Below are positions 17,121 to 27,400 of a stretch of DNA of 64,000 bases, in pieces. The DNA is from [Clostridium] celerecrescens 18A. Lineage in GTDB: Bacteria > Bacillota > Clostridia > Lachnospirales > Lachnospiraceae. The stretch lies in contig NZ_PGET01000001.1 in NCBI RefSeq assembly GCF_002797975.1, positions 4,142,001 through 4,206,000 of the forward strand. Direction: 5' to 3'. How positions within the stretch are numbered: position 1 is the first letter of the stretch; each line of letters starts with the position of its first letter. A program made the translations under genes and the position numbers. The notes below the pieces were generated by a model. It was not told where the DNA came from, searched no databases, and saw nothing but the letters and a program-made list of their open reading frames with translations.

Positions 17121-19088
17121 ATGAAAAGTATAAAAACAAAAATACTGCTTAGCATGGCTTTGACAGTATTTATTTCCCTGGGTGCAGTGGGTGGTACCAG
17201 TATTTATCTAAACTATTCCAGCATGATCGGAACCATGAACCAGACCATGACGGAACTGGCACGCACCGCCTCACAGCGAGTTTCCAAAGAACTGGATATT
17301 TATAAAAATATCGCCAATGAGGTCGGCAGCATTGACCGTCTTTCAAGCCCGGGAACCAGCGTGGCAGATAAAAAAGCCATCATGGACCAGAAGGCAAAAA
17401 CCTATGACTTTCAGCGGGGAAACATACTGGGAGCAGACGGAGTCAGCTTATTTGATGGAAAAGACTATTCTGACCGGGACTATTTCCAAAAATCCCTAAA
17501 GGGCGAGACAGTGGTATCCGATCCCTTAATCAGTAAGATCACAGGACAGCTTACCATTATAATTTCCGCCCCATTGTGGGATAAGGGAATTCCGGATTCC
17601 AAAGTAGTAGGCGTCGTGTACTTTGTCCCTACTGAGACTTTTTTAAATGACATCGTTGGCAGCATAAAGATAAGCAAAGGAAGCAGTTCGTACATACTGA
17701 ACAGAAGCGGCGGTATCATTGCCGATGTGGATATGGAGAAAGTAACCAATGTGACAAATACCCAGGAGCTCGCAAAGACAGATCCCGGTTTGGCCGCCCT
17801 TGCTGCTCTTGAAAAAGGAATGACTGAAGGAAATAGTGGCTTTGGCCGTTACAACAAGGGTGGTGTAAACGAATTCCTGGCTTATGCACCCATTGAAGGG
17901 ACTGACGGCTGGAGCTTCGGCCTCAAAGCTCCCATGACGGACTTTATGGGAGCGACCATAACCGGAATCATCATTTCGGTAATACTGCTCATCACAGCAT
18001 TGACTGTGTCCGGAATCATATCCGTTGTCCTAGCTGGAAAAATCGGAAATCCAGTAAATGCCTGTGCCGAACGCTTAAAAAGACTGGTACAGGGTGATCT
18101 GGAATCTCCGGTTCCTGTAATCAACAACCAGGATGAAACCGGTGTGCTGGCAGGAGCTACCCGGGAACTGGTGGACAGTTTAAAAATGATTATCGGAGAT
18201 GTGGATCATATTCTCAATGAGATGGCAGAAGGCAGCTTAACGGTTTCTTCCAGCTGCGAATCCGCCTATGTAGGAGGATTTGGCGGGATTCTTCAGGCCA
18301 TGACCCAGTTACAGTACAGGCTCAGAGATACTCTTTTAAGGATCAGCCAGTCCTCTGAGGAGGTAGCCTCCGGTGCGGAACAGGTATCCGCAGGGGCGCA
18401 GGCGCTCTCCCAGGGAGCAACTGAGCAAGCCAGTTCCGTAGAAGAGCTGGTGGCTACCATAAGCCTTATTTCTTCTCATGTGGATTTAAATGCCAAGAAT
18501 GCAGAAGAAGCCACTCTCCAGGCAAAGGAGACTTCAGCCCAGCTGGAAAACGGAAAAGAACAGATGAAGAGAATGACCGATGCGATGAACGAAATCAATC
18601 ATACCTCCAGTGAAATCGGTAAAATCATAAAAACCATCGAAGACATCGCCTACCAGACCAATATCCTGGCTTTAAATGCAGCGGTTGAAGCCGCCCGTGC
18701 CGGAGAGGCCGGAAAGGGCTTTGCCGTCGTTGCCGATGAAGTGCGTAGTCTTGCATCAAAAAGCGCAGAAGCCTCAAGAAACACCGCTTTCCTCATAGAA
18801 AGCTCTGCCCAGTCGGTAGAGAAGGGAACGGGAATCGCTGGTGAAACAGCGGATTCTCTGGAACGGATCGCAGCTTCTTCCGAAAAGATGGCTTCCTTGA
18901 TATATGATATCGCCGAAGCCTCCCAGGAACAGGCAAGCTCCATTGCCCATGTAGCACTGGGAATCGACCAGATATCCGGCGTTGTGCAGACCAACTCCGC
19001 TACGGCGGAAGAGAGTGCGGCCACCAGCGAAGAGCTCTCCAGCCAGGCCCAGATTTTAAATGGCCTGATGGATCAGTTCCGGTTCTAA
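17121..19088 (+). CDS. Methyl-accepting chemotaxis protein with periplasmic dCache-like sensor
   Basis: About 655 residues. TM1 is at about 8-30, then a 240-residue extracellular sensor whose sequence ([27 protein letters not shown]) fits a double-Cache domain. TM2 is at about 280-302, followed by HAMP and a cytoplasmic MA signalling domain with the invariant hairpin tip [20 protein letters not shown]. It signals ligand binding to CheA/CheW. ATG 17121 is eight bases after GGAG; the in-frame GTG at 17115 is too near. No che gene is adjacent; a second receptor gene follows. Confidence 0.92.
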   Translation: MKSIKTKILLSMALTVFISLGAVGGTSIYLNYSSMIGTMNQTMTELARTASQRVSKELDIYKNIANEVGSIDRLSSPGTSVADKKAIMDQKAKTYDFQRGNILGADGVSLFDGKDYSDRDYFQKSLKGETVVSDPLISKITGQLTIIISAPLWDKGIPDSKVVGVVYFVPTETFLNDIVGSIKISKGSSSYILNRSGGIIADVDMEKVTNVTNTQELAKTDPGLAALAALEKGMTEGNSGFGRYNKGGVNEFLAYAPIEGTDGWSFGLKAPMTDFMGATITGIIISVILLITALTVSGIISVVLAGKIGNPVNACAERLKRLVQGDLESPVPVINNQDETGVLAGATRELVDSLKMIIGDVDHILNEMAEGSLTVSSSCESAYVGGFGGILQAMTQLQYRLRDTLLRISQSSEEVASGAEQVSAGAQALSQGATEQASSVEELVATISLISSHVDLNAKNAEEATLQAKETSAQLENGKEQMKRMTDAMNEINHTSSEIGKIIKTIEDIAYQTNILALNAAVEAARAGEAGKGFAVVADEVRSLASKSAEASRNTAFLIESSAQSVEKGTGIAGETADSLERIAASSEKMASLIYDIAEASQEQASSIAHVALGIDQISGVVQTNSATAEESAATSEELSSQAQILNGLMDQFRF

Positions 19089-19096
19089 TTCATATA

Positions 19097-19165
19097 AAAC
19101 CGCTTCATAATGAATGATGAATGGCAAATTAATAATCATCATTCATTATGAAGCGGTATTATTTT
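19097..19165 (+). terminator. Terminator-like long inverted repeat after the first chemoreceptor
   Basis: A perfect 22-bp stem (19099-19120 with 19136-19157) around a 15-base loop, followed by ATTATTTTAT. It is longer than usual terminators. The remaining gap to 19318 holds a short minus-strand fragment (see findings) and no gene. Confidence 0.65.
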
Positions 19166-19317
19166 ATACAGATTATTCTTCCAGCTCAAGGGCCATCCCT
19201 TTATCAGAAAGAATGATCCTATATATTCCTTCCTGTCCGGAATTGATGACTTTTCATTAACCTCCTTTTTTTCTTTATCCTTATTGAAGTAAATTTTGCA
19301 CGTAACCATCTACTATA

Positions 19318-19346
19318 TTGACTAAAACGGGAAAGATAACTATAAT
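19318..19346 (+). promoter_or_regulatory. Promoter of the second chemoreceptor gene
   Basis: TTGACT (19318-19323), 17-base spacer, TATAAT (19341-19346). This implies a leader of about 140 bases before the SD. Confidence 0.65.
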
Positions 19347-19492
19347 TATTAGTAATTCCATATTCAGGAAATTTAAGAAAAGATATAATATTAAATTATT
19401 ATGAAATATTATGTCAAATCCGACATTTATCCAAAAATTCATGGAACAAACGTATTATGGCAAAATAAATTCAAACCATGGAGGAACATTGT

Positions 19493-21172
19493 ATGTTAAA
19501 AAAACGAAAGGTTGGAAACCGGCTGCTTGCTGCATTTCTCATCGTTGTATTGTTTTCAGGTTTAGCCGGAACCATCGGAATTCTGCTCATTCGGACCGTT
19601 AATGAGAAATATCATACTGAATTGCAGGATTATGGATTTGCCCAGGGTGATATCGGAAGCCTGGGACAGGCGTTTCAGGCTCACCGCGCAACAATTTTAT
19701 ACATAATTTTTTCGGAAGATCCTACTGAAACTGCCAATCAGAAGGAGAACCTAAACAAACAGATTGAAGTGATAAACGAGAAAATGGAACTGGTACAGGG
19801 GCTGATGAAGACATCCTCGGAAAAGGAACTTTACAACAAGCTAACAGAAAAGATGATATCCTATGAGGCGGTCCGAAGCCATACCATTGAGCTTGCAGCA
19901 ACTTCTCCCAAGGAGGCCATGACTACGTTTCGAAGCCAGGCAGCTCCCCTGGCAGCGGAGATTGCTGATACGATCAATACCATGCTGTCAGATAAGTCAA
20001 CAACCGGTGATTCAAGGTCTGTCGATCTCTCCCGTCTGACCTCCATATTCATCGCAATTATGGGCATCATTATACTCATTTCCATTGTTACATCCGTTAT
20101 CATTGCAATCGCCATTACAAGAGGGATCACCCGCCCCATTGACGAACTGAAAGCGGTTGCAGACCGGATGGCCCAGGGAGATTTAAAATGCCTTCTGGAA
20201 TATCGATCAGAAGATGAACTTGGACATCTCGCAGACAGCATGAGGACGATGATGGGGCGTTTATCCTACTATATGGATTATATCTCTTCCACCACAAGCC
20301 AGATGGCTCAGGGAAATTTTGATATTCCTCATGACCCTGAGGAATTTAAAGGGGAGTTCCGTTCCATACAGCTCGCCATACAGAATCTTACTGATTCCTT
20401 AAATGATGTCATGGCTAAAATAACCCAGTCCTCAGACCAGGTGGCCTCAGGAGCTGAACAGGTGGCAAGCAGCGCTCAGGCGTTAAGCCAGGGTGCGACC
20501 GAACAGGCATCCTCTATTGAAGAGCTGGCTGCTACCATCAATGATATTTCCAATAACATAAACCATAATGCAGAGAATGCAAAGGAAACAAACCAGCATG
20601 TGAGCAATACCGCATCAGAGCTGGAATATGGTAAAACTCAGATGCAGGATCTGACAAATGCCATGGAGGATATCAGCAATGCATCCTCAGAAATCGGAAA
20701 GGTAATCAAAACCATAGAGGACATTGCCTTCCAGACCAATATCCTGGCTCTTAATGCAGCCGTAGAAGCAGCAAGAGCAGGAGAGGCCGGAAAGGGTTTT
20801 GCAGTTGTGGCAGACGAAGTCCGCAACCTGGCCAATAAAAGCCAGGAAGCTTCAAAAAATACTACAGCATTAATTGAGCATACCCTGGCTTCCATTGAGG
20901 CTGGAAATCATATTGCCAAGGAGACTGCAAAATCCATAGAACGCATTGTCCAGTCTTCCAAAACAGCAGCAGACTTAGCATACCAGATATCCTCGGCATC
21001 AAAGGATCAGGCATATGCAGTTGCCCAGGTAACTCAGGGAATCGATCAGATATCAAGCGTGATTCAAACAAATTCCGCCACATCAGAGGAAAGTGCCGCA
21101 GCAAGTCAGGAAATGGCCGGACAGGCTCAGATACTTAAGCTTTTAATTGGAAAGTTTCAGTTAAAAGTCTAA
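19493..21172 (+). CDS. Methyl-accepting chemotaxis protein with four-helix-bundle sensor
   Basis: About 559 residues. TM1 (11-33), an extracellular all-helical region of about 150 residues fitting the 4HB_MCP family, TM2 (about 187-210, rich in Ile/Val), HAMP ([20 protein letters not shown]) and an MA domain with the conserved tip [20 protein letters not shown]. Its signalling half closely matches that of the receptor encoded upstream, while the sensors are unrelated. The start at 19493 is eight bases after GGAGG; an ATG at 19478 precedes that SD and is rejected. Confidence 0.92.
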   Translation: MLKKRKVGNRLLAAFLIVVLFSGLAGTIGILLIRTVNEKYHTELQDYGFAQGDIGSLGQAFQAHRATILYIIFSEDPTETANQKENLNKQIEVINEKMELVQGLMKTSSEKELYNKLTEKMISYEAVRSHTIELAATSPKEAMTTFRSQAAPLAAEIADTINTMLSDKSTTGDSRSVDLSRLTSIFIAIMGIIILISIVTSVIIAIAITRGITRPIDELKAVADRMAQGDLKCLLEYRSEDELGHLADSMRTMMGRLSYYMDYISSTTSQMAQGNFDIPHDPEEFKGEFRSIQLAIQNLTDSLNDVMAKITQSSDQVASGAEQVASSAQALSQGATEQASSIEELAATINDISNNINHNAENAKETNQHVSNTASELEYGKTQMQDLTNAMEDISNASSEIGKVIKTIEDIAFQTNILALNAAVEAARAGEAGKGFAVVADEVRNLANKSQEASKNTTALIEHTLASIEAGNHIAKETAKSIERIVQSSKTAADLAYQISSASKDQAYAVAQVTQGIDQISSVIQTNSATSEESAAASQEMAGQAQILKLLIGKFQLKV

Positions 21173-21176
21173 AATA

Positions 21177-21228
21177 AAAAAAGGTGTCCAGAAGTCGAAA
21201 TTATACTTTTGAGACACCTTTTAAATTT
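21177..21228. terminator. Terminator between the second chemoreceptor and aroK
   Basis: AAAAGGTGTC pairs with GACACCTTTT, with A- and T-runs on the two sides; can act in both directions for the convergent genes. Confidence 0.75.
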
Positions 21229-21261
21229 TCGTAAATATTCAGGCTGATTCAAAAACGACAA

Positions 21262-21789
21262 TTATGTAGTCAGACCGAACCGTTCCTCCATAATCGCTCT
21301 TAGCCTGTCAACCGTCATTCCTGCATCAAGGCCGTTTTCATCAATGGTTATGTCGGCATATTTTTCATAATAAGGAACCCGTTCCTCATATAAGTCTCTT
21401 AAGGTCATTCCATCCTTTAAGACGACACCCCGGTCTACCAGATTTCCCAGCCGTTCTTCCACGCTTTCATAGCTAAGCTTTAAATAAACCACTGTACTGA
21501 TCTCTTTTAAATGCTCCATAGCCTCTTTTCCATAGATCACGCTTCCGCCCGGTGCTATGACGCTATGACGGACATTAAGGCCGGCATTGATCCTGTTTTC
21601 CACAGCCAGGAACCCGTCCTGGCCCTCTTTTTCAATAATTTCCTTTAAAAGGCGGCCTTCCTGCTCCTGGATTACAATGTCCACGTCCACAAAAGAATAT
21701 CCTAGGCGTTTTGCCAGCAAAACGCCTACTGTGCTTTTACCGGAAGCCGGCATACCGATCAGCGTAATGTTATTAAGCTTACTCGTCAT
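21262..21789 (-). CDS. aroK: Shikimate kinase
   Basis: A 175-residue P-loop kinase: GMPASGKSTVG (about 12-22), the DVD shikimate-binding Asp pair (YSFVDVDIVI), ENR-type Arg and the APGGSV motif. It phosphorylates shikimate in aromatic amino acid synthesis. Its ATG overlaps the flavin reductase stop by four bases (ATGA), so it is translationally coupled as the third gene of ppaC-flavin reductase-aroK. No other aro gene is nearby. Confidence 0.92.
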   Translation of the reverse strand: MTSKLNNITLIGMPASGKSTVGVLLAKRLGYSFVDVDIVIQEQEGRLLKEIIEKEGQDGFLAVENRINAGLNVRHSVIAPGGSVIYGKEAMEHLKEISTVVYLKLSYESVEERLGNLVDRGVVLKDGMTLRDLYEERVPYYEKYADITIDENGLDAGMTVDRLRAIMEERFGLTT

Positions 21790-22442
21790 TTGTTTTTCCT
21801 CCTGCCCATCGGCTTTTTTCCTGCCTTTTTCACAGAATAACCGAAACTTCCAAGCTTTTTCCCCAGTTCAAAATATTCCCCATGAGAATAGGAGATAAGT
21901 CCTGCCTCATTAAGGTGGAACTTCCCTTTTTCATCCATGTACCGGCTGTTTACGGTCACGCCAACCACCTCAGCCAAAAACAGGTCATGGCTTCCCAGGG
22001 GCTTGATTTCCACAACTCTGCAGGCTAAATTCACCGGGCATTCCTCTATTCCGGGTGCATTTACATGTTCCAGGGAACAAGGTGTCAGCCTCATTTGTGC
22101 AAATTTATCCACCTCCCTGCCGGACTTCACCCCGCAGTAATCGGCAGCCCGCACCAGATCCTTTGTCACCAGATTTACCACAAACTCTCTGGTTTCTTTT
22201 ATGATCTTATAGGAATGCCGTTCCGGGCGGATGGATATGGACAGCATGGCCGGGGTGGAGCATATGGTTCCCGCCCATGCCACAGTAATGATATTGGGTT
22301 TTTCCCCTTCCCTCTGGCAGCTCACCATAACCGCAGGAACCGGGTAAAGCATGTTACCAGGCTTCCAGGTAACCCTGCTGTTTTTTATGGTCTTTATATT
22401 TTCATTTGCTTTTCTATATTCATTGGTTTCTTTTTTCTTCAT
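21786..22442 (-). CDS. Flavin reductase-like FMN-binding protein
   Basis: About 218 residues of the flavin reductase-like split-barrel family, with WKPGNMLYPVPAVMVSC near the N-terminus and TVAWAGTICSTPAMLSISI, the usual FMN-pocket region. The family comprises FMN-binding NAD(P)H oxidoreductases or electron carriers of anaerobes; the substrate cannot be read from sequence. ATG 22442 is nine bases after AGGAGG. The frame runs ten codons further upstream into ppaC, which is rejected. Middle gene of the ppaC-aroK cluster. Confidence 0.85.
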   Translation of the reverse strand: MKKKETNEYRKANENIKTIKNSRVTWKPGNMLYPVPAVMVSCQREGEKPNIITVAWAGTICSTPAMLSISIRPERHSYKIIKETREFVVNLVTKDLVRAADYCGVKSGREVDKFAQMRLTPCSLEHVNAPGIEECPVNLACRVVEIKPLGSHDLFLAEVVGVTVNSRYMDEKGKFHLNEAGLISYSHGEYFELGKKLGSFGYSVKKAGKKPMGRRKNK

Positions 22443-22455
22443 TGATGACAGCCTC

Positions 22456-24126
22456 CTATTCCTGAACCGCAAGCATAATGCCAGGAATCAGCTGTTTCTT
22501 TCTGGATACCACGCCTGGAAGACTTACGATATGGTCTTCTGCCGTCCCTTCCTCTTCCTCTGCACGGAAAGCACCGAGAACCATCTGCTTTGCTCCCTGA
22601 CCCTCACATAACAATACCGTAGATTCTGTCAGAATGTTGGTAAGCATGAAAAACATCATGTCTACGCCATGCTCTTTTCTTGCTTTTTTCATGTAAGGAG
22701 GCATCCGGTCCTTCAGTTCTTCCAGTTCGCTGGCGTTTAAGGAGCTGATCTGTCCGACTCCAAAGGACACTTTGCCAAGTGTGAATTTTTTAAAATCCTG
22801 ATAAAAGATCTCTCCATCCGTCTTACCCTTTAGGTTACTTCCTGCCGCGAACATGGAGGAAGCGTATTTCTCCACCTGGATCCCTGCGATATCCGCAAGG
22901 ACAAGAGCTGCCTTTTTATCAGACTCCGTACAGGTAGGGGAACGGAATAAAAGAGTATCCGAGATAATGGCGCTGCACAGAAGGCCCGCAATCTTCGGTT
23001 CGATTTCTATGTTATTTTCCATAAACATCTGATATACGATGGTAGCTGTACAGCCTACCGGCTGATTACGGAAGAATACAGGAGAAATAGTTTCTACGGT
23101 TCCGAGCCTGTGATGATCAATGATCTCCAGGATTTCCGCACTTTCCATGCCTTCCACTGCCTGGGTTTTCTCATTATGGTCTACCAGAATCAGGCGTTTT
23201 CCCTTTGCACCGAGCAAATTCCGGCGGGAAATCATTCCCATGTATTTTCCATCCTTATCAAGAATCGGGAAATCCCGGTGGCGCTTACTTGCCATGACAT
23301 CTTTTATTTCATCAATATAATCGTCTTCATCAAAGGAAATCAACCCTTCGGTGGTCATGAAATAGCTGATAGGAATGCTCTGATTTACCAGACGGGCTGC
23401 CGTATATGTGTCATAAGGGGTGGTCATGACTGTGCAGCCACGCTCCTGAGCCAGCTTTTTGATCGTCATGGATACCGCTGCACCTTCGCATACAATGATG
23501 CAGGCCGCTTCCATCTCGATAGCACATAGCTGGGATTCATAACGGTTCCCCAGGATCACTAAGTCACCCTTGGAAATGTAATATTCCATCATATCAGGAT
23601 TGGCCGCTGCGATAAGGACCTTGCCATGATTGAAATATTCGCTCTTTCCACCAACTACCATGGCTCCTTCTAAGGTTTCCACAATATTTTCATACTGGGT
23701 ATTTGCCTTTGATAAAATGCTGCTGTCATAAACGTTCATATAGGACTTGGCAATATCACCTACCGTGATCAGTCCTTCCAGCATCCCATCCTCAGTTACC
23801 GTAGGAATGGTGACAACATTTGCTTCCTGCATCAGTTTCCAGGCCTTTTTTAAGGACAGGTTTTTCTTTACACCCTTTGTTTTACGAATATCGATATCAC
23901 GGACCTGTGTCTTCACATTTTCCACAAGCTCCGGCGCTTCCACTTCAAAGTAATGGAGCACGAATTGTGTCTCCTCGTTGACGTGACCAGCCCTACCTGG
24001 CTGATATTCTTCTCCGGTCAGCTTTCTTTTTAAATTTGCATAACAGATGGCAGAACAGATGGAATCTGTATCTGGATTTTTATGGCCTATTACGATAGTT
24101 TTTCTGTTCTTATAATTCTCTCCCAT
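22456..24126 (-). CDS. ppaC: Family II manganese-dependent inorganic pyrophosphatase with CBS and DRTGG domains
   Basis: A 556-residue DHH enzyme. The motifs GHKNPDTDSICS (about 14-25), VDHN and IDHHRLG hold the metal ligands. Between the first and second comes a regulatory insert of about 250 residues: CBS half, DRTGG domain, CBS half. In known CBS-PPases these bind AMP, ADP or ApnA and control activity. It hydrolyses cytoplasmic PPi. Length and insert fit the clostridial CBS-DRTGG type. First gene of a three-gene minus-strand cluster. Confidence 0.92.
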   Translation of the reverse strand: MGENYKNRKTIVIGHKNPDTDSICSAICYANLKRKLTGEEYQPGRAGHVNEETQFVLHYFEVEAPELVENVKTQVRDIDIRKTKGVKKNLSLKKAWKLMQEANVVTIPTVTEDGMLEGLITVGDIAKSYMNVYDSSILSKANTQYENIVETLEGAMVVGGKSEYFNHGKVLIAAANPDMMEYYISKGDLVILGNRYESQLCAIEMEAACIIVCEGAAVSMTIKKLAQERGCTVMTTPYDTYTAARLVNQSIPISYFMTTEGLISFDEDDYIDEIKDVMASKRHRDFPILDKDGKYMGMISRRNLLGAKGKRLILVDHNEKTQAVEGMESAEILEIIDHHRLGTVETISPVFFRNQPVGCTATIVYQMFMENNIEIEPKIAGLLCSAIISDTLLFRSPTCTESDKKAALVLADIAGIQVEKYASSMFAAGSNLKGKTDGEIFYQDFKKFTLGKVSFGVGQISSLNASELEELKDRMPPYMKKARKEHGVDMMFFMLTNILTESTVLLCEGQGAKQMVLGAFRAEEEEGTAEDHIVSLPGVVSRKKQLIPGIMLAVQE

Positions 24127-24404
24127 ACTTTCCTCCTTTTTTCATAATGTGTTTACAGGTCGTTCATATTCCGTTCATATATATTTTTTATACTAAATAC
24201 ATAGAAAATATATGAGTCAAATTGATTTAATCGTCAAATTGCACATAGATTTTTCATAATTGCCCCGATTGCCTGTCAATCGGGGTCTCCTCATTTTATG
24301 AGGCTTTTTCTTTGTGAAGTATTCCCATTATATCATAATTTAGTAAATTGTAAATAAGAGGGCGGGGCGTTATAGCCATTGACGAACTTAAAAACCAGAA
24401 AACA
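24127..24404. other. Intergenic region upstream of ppaC with two hairpins
   Basis: No coding sequence seen. It holds CCCCGATTG/CAATCGGGG (24263-24271 with 24277-24285) followed by CCTCAT/ATGAGG (24289-24294 with 24298-24303) and a T-rich tract. Only the plus strand has the T-run, so it resembles a plus-strand terminator although no plus-strand gene lies before it. On the minus strand it would lie far upstream of ppaC. No clear ppaC promoter was found. Confidence 0.4.
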
Positions 24405-24460
24405 AAAGAAAGAGGGAGGAAGAGATGTTATAAAAACATCCTTCCTCCCATTGCTTTTCT
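24405..24460 (-). terminator. Terminator of the DUF5107-TPR gene
   Basis: On the minus strand GGGAGGAAG-GATGTTTT pairs with AACATC-TCTTCCTCCC, followed by TTTCTTTTGTTTTC. It starts just after the stop at 24470. Confidence 0.75.
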
Positions 24461-24469
24461 GTCTCCATC

Positions 24470-27400
24470 TTATATCATATTTATATACCGGATTGCGTTT
24501 AAATGGGCATTATCCAGCTTTATAGTCTCCATGAAAGCTTCCTTCGCCCCCTTTCTATCTCCAAGCCCCATTTTTCCAAGCCCTATAAGATAGTTGCAAT
24601 GGGCCTTGTTTTTCTTATCCAGGTCATCTTCATAAATCAGGAAATCGGGCAGGGATACTGCGAAATATTCGATCTTCATGTTATCAAACATATGCTGCTC
24701 TCCGTAATCCAGCAGTTTATAGAACCTGGACCTGGCCTCCACCGGTTTTCCCAGCTTTTCCTTAGCCAGACCCTGGTAATAAATCATATCCGCAGGCTGG
24801 TCATTGTAATACATCATGCCTGCCGGTTCCTCCGTTCCTACACTGGCCGCCTCATAACAGGCTCTTGCTGCCTCAGTCTTTCCCAGATTCTCCATGACCG
24901 CACCCAGATAATAATTGATATGATTGTCCTTTGTTCCTTCTAACTTTCCTTCTCCCAGATTCTCCGGATATTTCAGGGCCTTTGTCAGGTATTCTTCTGC
25001 CCTGCCCCATTCCTTTGCATCCATGGCCTGCCTGGCCAGCTCCACAAGAGAGACTACATACTGGGCAGTTACCTTCCCTTCCCCGCCTTCCCAAGGATGG
25101 AATTTATAGCTCATAATGAATTCATAAGCCTCTCCGTAATGTCCCAATAGATTTAAAAGTGTTGCATATTCAATCATCAGATCGTCACGCTTCATAAATA
25201 CATCTCTGGCAGCTTCATATTTTTCCAGACGTTCTGCTGCAGGCATATCCAGCTTTTTATAAAGCTGATCCAATTCCAGAAAGATCCTTGCATCGGCCGG
25301 ATTCAGACGATAGGCCTTTTCCATGGCCTCTTTTGCCCTTTCCCTGTCCTTTTCCTTGTTGTAATAAGCCAGTGATAAATTTCTCCACACAGTTGGGAAC
25401 CGGGGATTTAACCGGGCGGACTGCTCCCAATAAGAAAGGGCAGTACGGTACTGAAGCTTATCATAATATAAATTTCCCAGATAATAATTGGCGTTGGCTC
25501 CTTCCGGATTCCTTTCCGCCGCAAACCTAAGCACTGAGATGTCCTCCAGCTTATTGGGGAAACAGTAATCCGTGCTGCACCCCTCCGCCTGCTTTAAAGC
25601 CTCTTTTAAAGTTTCTGATCCGTCTTTTCCCATAAGCATCAGATAGTAGGCTTTATAGTAATAGAGCATGGGCCATTTGCCGGAACACTGGTCCAGGGTC
25701 TGGACGGCAGCTTCGTATGCACCGAATTCCGCATAATGTCTGGCTGCCATTAAGTAGTTTTCGTGATAGCCTCTGGCCAGCCGGCTTATCTCCAGACGGA
25801 TTTCCTCCTGACGTCCTGGCTCCAGATATGCTGCTTCCAAACGGGATATATAGTCAAAGGAGTCCACCTTCAAATTCTCCACAATAAGAGCTCTGGCTTC
25901 TGCCGTCCTGGTCAGCCGGCGCAGGAGATAGACGTTTAAGGCTCTGGCCTTTACATTATGTGAATTTCTCACCAGTCCCTTTTCTACAAATTCCAGTGCA
26001 CTTTCATAATTTCCTCTCATGGATTCGATGCAGGAAAGATAATAAAAGCTCATTTCCTGCTGCTCACCTGACCACGTTGCCTTATAAAAAGCATCAAAGG
26101 CTTTCTCAATCTTTCCCTGATACAAAAGTGCCAGGCCCAGATTGTAATAAGGCTCAGAGTCATAAGGGTTGGGATTTTTCCGCACAGCCCGTTTTAACGC
26201 CATCCTGAAATACTCCTCCGCCTCCTCAAAGCAGCCTCTGCGCATAAGCAGGGAGCCATAGGCATTATTGATGCGGATATCTTCAGGATCCCTTTTTAAG
26301 CCCTCTATGTAATAAGGATCCGGTCTGTAAGTCGCATGGCGGTACTGCTCGATATGAAGCCCGGTAAGATACAACTCTTCATTTGTCATGATCTTTTCCG
26401 GATCATCGGCTGCTTTTGCAGGGCTTGGAAGCTTTGGAACCTCCTTCTTTAAGGGGGTATAGGAAACCAGCTCTCTATCGCCGGAAAGCACTTTAAAAGT
26501 CAGCCTTGTCTCATCCTCCACTCCGGTATGCAGCGTCTTTTCATAAGTATGGACAGGAGAAAGAAGGGTGGTTTCATCTAGAAGTGTCTCCTTGCCGTAA
26601 GTCAGCAGAATCCTCGCATCAGGATACTCCTGGGTTCCGTATGCAGCAATATGGATCTCACTTTCCCTTGTCTCTAAGTTTATGACGGCGTGAATGGAGG
26701 CGTTTTTCACGGGGCCAACGGCTTTATAAGGCATGAAATACTGGGTAAAGGTTTTTTCCTCCATTGGCTTTAACCAAGTGAAATCCGGCTGATTATCCGT
26801 GTAAACACCGGTCATCAGCTCAATGTAAGGTCCGTCCTCATCGGTAAGATTCCGGTCCCAGGCCTTTCCGAAATCCCCGCAGCCCCAGGTCCACTGCTTT
26901 TTTCCTGGCGAAATGTGATGGTCTGCCACATGAAGGATTCCCGCTCCCACCTGGTAATCATAGCCGCCTACAAAATTAAATTCACTTTTTTCAGCCATGT
27001 AAGAGGTCGGTACCGGAATATTCTTATAACGGGAAATATCAATGCCTTCACTGTAGTCATGCTTATAATAGACTCCCGTTGCAATGGGAAAACGGGATAC
27101 ATCCCTTTTTCCGTGATCCATAACAGCATGGACATCCGGCGGGAAGATGGACTGAGTGTGATCATTGACCGGAACCGCCGGGTTTGCCCACCATAAAAAG
27201 GTCTGGGGCATTGGCGTGGGGTTGTAAAGCTGGCCCTTTATCTCGATATAAGCTTTTCCGGGATGCAGGGTGAAGCTGGCCTCCCCCTTGGTTCCGTACA
27301 TCTGGTCCACATCGCAGATCCGGCAGGTTTTAGAACCATCCTCATGTTCTATCAGCATATAGTCCACAGGAGAATAAGTGGTCGGCCGGTGGTGCTGGGG

